Origin: Galaxea fascicularis
Lineage: Eukaryota > Cnidaria > Anthozoa > Scleractinia > Euphylliidae
Reading direction: 5' to 3'
Length of the DNA: 64,000 nt
Assembly: GCA_948470475.1 (NCBI GenBank)
Contig: OX419336.1
Span: 1,906,001-1,970,000 of the forward strand
The notes beneath the pieces are model-generated. The model did not search any database and was not told where the DNA came from. It saw only the letters and a list, made by a program, of their open reading frames with translations. Below, in pieces: positions 58,408 through 64,000 of the stretch (position 1 is its first letter; every line of letters begins with the position of its first letter). The translations under genes and the position numbers were made by a program.

Positions 58408-61400
58408 AATGGAAGCAGTACTCTTAAAGTAATACGAGCTGAAGTGGGATATGACAAAGAGCCGCGTAAAATGAGCTCATTATAAAATCAAAGCTATCAT
58501 TACGATTCTTTATGCTATACATACCCGATCTCTTTAGCTATTTTTCTGTGATCGCAGGTCCTCCAGTTATGGTTGACGTAGAGTTTAAGATCATTTCAAT
58601 TGGAGAAATCAAAGAGGCTCAGATGGTAAGAGACAAAGAGACCAGTGAAATTATCGAAATAATCAATCGATAACTTGCTAGTCCAATTTAAACTTAACGG
58701 AAAGAGTTACAATAAATCATGTGATGTCATCAGCAATGCGTGCCCGGACTTCAAAACGAAAGTCTACCAAAAGTGTTAAAAGACAATTTGTCATTTAGAT
58801 TTAACTGCTTCTTCTTCTTCCTTTTTGCCAAGGTGCGTATAAATATATACATGTTTCTGATAAACAGAATATAATTCTTTTTTCTCGTTTTCATCTCTCA
58901 GGAATACACAATGGACATCTTTTTCCGCCAGTGGTGGACTGATCCACGACTAGCACATAATTTCAGCACGCCATTCAATATGGCGGGTGATGCCACCAAG
59001 ATGATCTGGACTCCAGACACATTTTTCTGGAACGTAAAAGCTGCAAAATATCACAGAGTGACACGCGAAAACATGAGAATTAAAATACATGGCGATGGAA
59101 AAGTCTACTTCAGTACAAGGTAAACAAACAAATTTGCCCTGCTTAAAAAACAGAGATAAACAGGAGGGACAAAGGAAAAGAAAACATGCAAACATGGGAA
59201 TTTGGAAGCAAAAAGGAGTAACAAATTCTCTGCAAATTTTGGGATTTTGGTGACTCGTGATTTATGTAACGCCAAATTCTCAAAGCGTATATTTCTTGCT
59301 TTTTTTTCTTCTTCTACCTTATCTTCGCCCTAAAACAATCTTTTCCTCTTTTTAACTTTGCCTTACTATTTCTGGCACTTATTCTTATTCGTTAGAATCA
59401 CATTTACTGCTCAGTGTGATATGAACCTCCGTTTGTACCCGATGGACATCCAAGAGTGCCCTTTGATCATAGAAAGCTGTAAGTACGATAGTCAACAAAT
59501 AAGCCTCCAACCTTTTTGAAATTTAAAATTCTTCTTTCATCCTCACAAGACAGTAGCTACATCACATGGTCTATGCCAACTATTTTTGTCAAGAACGTTT
59601 ACATAACGAGGGGGGCATTGGGGTATATTAAAAACCGCAAAACCGAAGAAAAAATCATCCAAAAACCACAAAACCGCAAAAGAATTCAGCCAAAACCGAA
59701 AACAGCAAATAGGACAAAATTGGAAAAACCAAAAACCACATCGGATACCAAAACCGAAAAACCACTAGTATTTTTTACGAAAACCGGAAAACCGAAGTCT
59801 TTTAGCACAAACACCGAAAACCCGATCTAAAAAATAGCCAAAGCCACAAAACCACAAAAATCTCAATGCCCCCCTCCATAACTTTCAGGAGTATTCGGTT
59901 TACGCATGGGTTTGCAGCCCGTAATTATCAACTTCAGTTCACTGACCGTCCTATTGATTGGCCCGAATAATTACTTGGTCATTTCGGTTTTATGAAAATA
60001 AGTGTTATATGCTTTTCCATTTACATCAGATGCGCACACCACAGCAGATGTTGATTATCAATGGAAAGGAGGCAAGGCACAAGGTGTTGAAATTGTTTCA
60101 AAAGAAATGGCTCAGTTTGACTTTGTTGGAGCTAAGACTACAACCAAGGCCAACACCAACAGCAAAGGTAATGAACGAAATATTCAGGTACCATATACTT
60201 TAAACTAAATAAAAATTACAATGTGGGGCAAAAACAACTGCCTCACAGACTCTTCACAGAATCACGCTAGTCAAAAACAACCTTGTCTGGCCGAATAATC
60301 AAGAGAGAGTGGTGTGAAAGTTTTTTACAAAAGGCGGATTAAATGTAATTTTTTTCTCTACTGTGTTAGATTTGACGGTTCGTCTCATGCTAACGGTCCT
60401 GTGAACATTACAAGCTCAAAGATGAGAAATATCTGGCCTTCATGTATGTTAAGCCACCATATCTCCGGTCTCATTCTCAATTCCCTTTTGCCTGAGTGTC
60501 CATGTTTGTGTTTGCCCCTCTCAGCCCCTGAACCACGCACGTCCCAAAAGAGTCGCTTCCGGCTGAGGAGGAGATCCCTCCTTCCGGTTGAAGCTGCCAG
60601 CTCCTGTCCGTGGCTTCATTGATAAAAACGCAAACATTTGCACATCTCCGCCTTATCACTATACCTAAAATAGTACACTGACTCAGTCACCAGAACAACC
60701 CTCGTGGTTTTCATTTATATTGATTAGGATCCTTCGCCAGTCTCCGAGCATATTTCACTTTCAAGCGCCGTGTGTCCTACTTCATCACAGCAACCTACAT
60801 GCCGGCTGTTGTGTTGGTAATTCTTAGCTGGTGTTGTTTCTGGATTGGCCGTTCTGCTGTGCCTGCCCGAGTTACACTTTCCATTACAACCATCCTAACC
60901 ACCATATTGCTGTACGGATCTGTTAACTCCAACATGCCAAAGGTAATTTTAGTTATCAGTAAAACTTTGGTTAAACACAAACCTTTTTCAAATTAATTTT
61001 TTAATCCGTCTATCAATGATCACTGTCACAGATAACCGGGAGGCATGCTTTTGCTATTTTGTTCAAGCTTAGAAATATATTAGCGGAATATATCTAGAAT
61101 ATCTCAAATTAAAATATTGCTGTTATCATTATTTGACAGTAATTTGCTGTAAATGTCCTACGCACTTAACCAAATTTTGGGGCATTTGCAGAGGATTGAG
61201 TCGAGCTGTAGTTGCAGGTTCCTGAGGTCATATTTTAGAGATTATAATTGCTGGACTGAGTTGCCAAAATAATATGAAATACAGCGATGTTCACATGAAA
61301 ATGCCCTATATTTGTCTGTTGAGTGCGCAGGACACTTGAAGAAACCGGATAATAATACTAGTTTTGCATACTCTAGATATATACACTTTTTTCCAAATGG

Positions 61401-62557
61401 CGCCCATTCTAACAGTCTTTTGTTTTTATTCAAATTATCCCTTGTTGCCTCGTTCTTAAGAGCCAAATTCAGAAGAATATTTTACCTTGAACCAGGCAAC
61501 AATGGCTAATTTGAATTTAAAAAAAAGAGTAATAGAATGGGAGCCATTTTGGAAAAAATGTGTTCTGAACTAACATCAGCAACTAAGCCAAAGTCTCATG
61601 CACTACGATTGGCTTGCCTGCGGCTGAAAACTATAGTCAAGGTTACACGATATGATACCAAGTGAGAAAATGAAAAGAACATGAGGAGGAAATAAGAATG
61701 GTCGTTAAAACCAACCAAAGCAACACTAACCACTGTATTATTATTCTTATTTAACAGGTTAGTTACAGCAAAGCTATTGACTATTTCCTCATGACATCAT
61801 TGGCGTTTATCTTTCTGTCGCTGCTGGAATTCATCCTTGTTCTTAACACGGATCCGCGTTTTTTGACCCGGAGACGGAGGGACGACAGGGCTGAAAAGAT
61901 GACAACACTGTACAAGGTCAGCACTGTTGCAAATTGCTGTTAAAAAAAAAAACTTGTCGCATTACTACGTTTTTTGTTTTTGCTTTATTTCTTTGCACTT
62001 CTTCGTTCAGAAAATTTTTCCAAGCCTCCATGCCCTCCTCACCCCTCCGCGCGCCCCTTCCATCCTTAAACTGGAAATATCAGTTTTGCTAGGCCTGATC
62101 AGAAACAGACAGGAACGTATTTTTAGTCAGTCGTTCGAATATCACCGAGGTCAATTTTGGAAAACTCAATGCCTGGTAAAACTCGTCGTGTACGAGAAAT
62201 GTCGCTTTCCTGTAACTCGTTCCTAAGTAAATCTCATGATTTGTGATAAGTGATAAATTAATGAATGTTGACGCCATTGAATTCACACAGGAGATCCCTT
62301 CAGATACCCTAGCTACATTGATGGATGGAAAGAATAAAACAGACGAACAGATTCCCATGGTACCTCTAAATGGACCCAATAAAGATCTAGACACTGAAAA
62401 AGAACCTCCCAAAGCGCCAGCCGACATTAAAACTCACTGGATCGACTGCGTGTCCAGAGTTATCTTTCCACTCATATATTTTTCATTTGTGGTGTTTTAC
62501 TGGATATATTACATGAATCATCCTGACTCTGCTATCAGTGCAAAAGTGACTGAATGA
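55143..62557 (+). CDS. gene D: Cys-loop ligand-gated anion channel subunit (GABA-A/glycine-receptor-like)
   Basis: Nine exons: 55143-55222, 57635-57741, 58558-58625, 58902-59119, 59396-59478, 60030-60167, 60728-60942, 61758-61916 and 62291-62557. All are in phase, giving 444 residues. Signal peptide about 1-21. KVRPNAGG precedes strand 1. Loop D reads FFRQWWTDP, followed by an NFS sequon. Loop A reads WTPDTFFWNV. The Cys-loop is C165-C179 (CDMNLRLYPMDIQEC), with Ile-Gln-Glu where the paralogs have Thr-Gln-His. Loop B is ESYAHTTADVDY. TM2 begins P277-A278-R279 with Thr at 2'. The TM2-TM3 intron is present, as in gene B. A basic RRRRDDR stretch follows TM3, and TM4 (WIDCVSRVIFPLIYFSF) closes the protein. 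AATAAA at 62726 could be the polyadenylation signal. Confidence 0.93.
57011..57577. mobile_element. 567-bp inverted-repeat element in gene D intron 1
   Basis: Ends: TAGGCTCTTACCGAAAGTGC at the left and the reverse complement TAGGCTCTTACCGATAGTGC at the right, with A/T-run-rich subterminal regions containing repeated AAAAAGTGCT words. TTCACATA occurs next to the left end and a few bases beyond the right end. The interior (57190-57440) is more complex sequence but has no recognised coding region. A non-autonomous DNA transposon is the likely identity. Confidence 0.75.
57853..57952. repeat. 35-bp inverted repeat with CCCCTCCCCTAACCC arms
   Basis: 57853-57887 is reverse-complementary to 57918-57952 with only a few mismatches, separated by 30 bases. 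The arms contain ACCCCTCCCCTAACCCAACA and its complement. A foldback element in the second intron of gene D; the C-rich and G-rich strands resemble telomere-like runs only superficially. Confidence 0.85.
58279..58406. repeat. compound (ATC)n-(GAT)n-(TTA)n microsatellite
   Basis: Three trinucleotide blocks in succession, the first two complementary to each other and so able to fold. The Asp/Tyr-rich open frame across it is an artefact. Confidence 0.9.
59609..59877. mobile_element. MITE with a degenerate AAAACCG array inside
   Basis: Ends GAGGGGGGCATTG and, in reverse complement, GGAGGGGGGCATTG, flanked on both sides by ATAAC, a probable target duplication. The interior is almost entirely degenerate AAAACCG / AAAACCA units. 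It lies in the intron between the Cys-loop exon and the loop B exon of gene D. Confidence 0.75.
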
Positions 62558-64000
62558 GGAAACTATCTAAAAACTACCTAAAAGGAGAAGAGTGGTTTGA
62601 CTGAATCAGTCTCGATTGCCTTTTTAGTTGTGGTAATTGAGCTTGTTAATGTTTGCCGTTTGCCCAAATCACGTCGTTATTAGAAACACCGAAATCCAAA
62701 ACTACTTCCTTTTAAATCCCAATAGAATAAATAGGTCAATAGAATACAGTAAAAAAGAGATGCATTCTTGTGGTTCTATAATCGCTGTAGCCGTGGAAAA
62801 GTGACGCCACAGTTAATTTTGTACAAGCACTAAATGACCAAAATAGATATTGAGTTGTCGTCGATATCATGATACATTTCTTGAGAAGCCTTCTCACCGT
62901 TAATGAAGCTAATGAGCACATAGCACTGATCATAAGACATGTTGTATGATGTCATCTACCCCTGGCCCCTCCTTCCTCATCGAAAAGGGCAAACGGACAT
63001 CAAGCGACGTGCTTTGCGTGCCATCTCGACACAAAGCTGTTTGAATCGCTAGTATCCCTTGGTAACTTTTTGGGTCAGAAACGACATGAAACCACAAACT
63101 AATTACCGTTACTTTTTGCGATTTAGTTTTCTCTCGCGTGATTGACTTTTTTTTTACTTCAAACACAATAATGTTCCATAAATATTTCTAGTGTGCACGG
63201 TTTTCGGATTTTCACAGCAACATGACAGCCCGAAAAGCTGCCAATAGCAACTATTTGCGTTACCCTTGACAACAACGTGGTTTCAACGTCAAAACTTGGG
63301 CGCCAAACTTCTCTCGGTCCAAACTCAACTGACAATCGTAGTACATTCTAGTCTCTCTTCCTCTATTATTCTGATTTGGAGCTAAAAAGACGAATACGTT
63401 TATATACTTTCGTGGTTCCCATGAAAACCATACCCAATTTAAGGCCATAATAAACAAAATCTATACCTGCCTTTAGACTATAACGGCTCAAGAACCATAC
63501 CCTTTGGGGCGGGACATACCCTTATAGGTTTTGCCTATGAAGGATTTTAATTTTCTAACCACTACCACTTTAGGTTTGCACCTAAATTTGGCACAAATGT
63601 CTTGTAGTTGAATATTAGTGTCGATAGACAGATCTTTACAAGGACTCTACGTTTCGAAAATGTGTTGAATATACACTGAGGATCTATAATATACATGCTT
63701 AATGAGCGGAGAAATGCATGTGCTCCAAGTCAATAAAAGGGATGAAGCCTTTGGCAGTTAACAACATTCAGCAACACACAAAAATCGATGATGTGTCGGT
63801 CTGAATCGAATCGTTTCCAATACAAACAAGCAATTGTCAAATAACATTATGTACAGACTATGATATTTGTTATCATACTATTTGCTGTTATTATCATTAT
63901 ATACCTCAGTACGTTCGCTGTGATTGGTCAATTTTGTGAGCCGTATTCTTCTGTAGTAAGAGGTATTTATGACCATACCTTGACGCATAAATTATCGCGC
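62558..64000. other. 3' flank of gene D and right edge
   Basis: A candidate polyadenylation signal is at 62726. No further exon or clear repeat was recognised up to the window end. Confidence 0.35.

Noticed and set aside
59516..59830. Lys/Pro/Thr-rich open frame
   Set aside because: Translation of the degenerate AAAACCG array inside a MITE.
11062..62557. Nicotinic-type (cation) receptor identity for the channel genes
   Set aside because: All four have Pro-Ala-Arg before TM2 and lack vicinal cysteines in loop C, pointing to the anion-selective branch.

Overview
The window looks like nuclear DNA from an animal, most probably an anthozoan cnidarian such as a stony coral. This is an inference: the sequence is AT-rich and intron-dense, coding exons are short with standard GT/AG junctions, and the non-coding space is packed with inverted-repeat elements and Penelope-like retroelement (PLE) debris. 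It also carries a laminin-G-like plus C-type-lectin gene of a kind common in cnidarians. I cannot name a species. There are no bacterial features, CRISPR arrays, rRNA genes or convincing tRNA genes.

The main content is a cluster of four paralogous genes for pentameric (Cys-loop) ligand-gated ion channels: gene A (+, 11062-21307), gene B (+, 25582-34828), gene C (-, 37221-42285) and gene D (+, 55143-62557). Splicing by hand at phase-compatible GT/AG sites gives complete proteins of about 501, 420, 453 and 444 residues. Each has a signal peptide, an extracellular ligand-binding domain with the 13-residue Cys-loop, four membrane segments and a short TM3-TM4 loop. All four carry a Pro-Ala-Arg motif at the start of TM2, the hallmark of anion-selective GABA-A/glycine-type receptors, and none has the vicinal cysteines of nicotinic receptors. 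Homologous exons keep nearly the same lengths (68, 218, 83, 138, 215 nt), which argues for tandem duplication. Later changes are visible: genes A and C lack the intron between TM2 and TM3, gene C has also fused exons 2 and 3, and the loop B aromatic residue and the TM2 2' residue differ between paralogs. The products could co-assemble into homo- or heteropentamers; the ligand cannot be read from the sequence.

Region by region: 671-2860 (-) holds part of a secreted or membrane LamG plus C-type lectin gene. 4419-5345 is a broken LINE reverse transcriptase with another retroelement tail inserted in it. 5.3-11 kb is largely gene-free with small foldback repeats. 11-21.3 kb is gene A, whose introns hold a perfect 35-bp hairpin, a PLE fragment with a hammerhead-like ribozyme, nested foldback elements and a 1.1-kb inverted-repeat element. 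21.3-25.6 kb is gene-free apart from a 663-bp palindromic element. 25.6-34.8 kb is gene B; one intron carries a 1.85-kb inverted-repeat element containing a decayed PLE reverse transcriptase, and the next carries a 2.6-kb head-to-head foldback of two transposase 5' halves. A tRNA-derived SINE follows, then gene C. 43-55 kb is gene-poor but contains a second PLE remnant followed by two hammerhead-like motifs. 55-62.6 kb is gene D, and the right end holds no recognisable gene.

All exon boundaries, folds and family calls were made by eye. Nothing was searched against databases or supported by transcripts.
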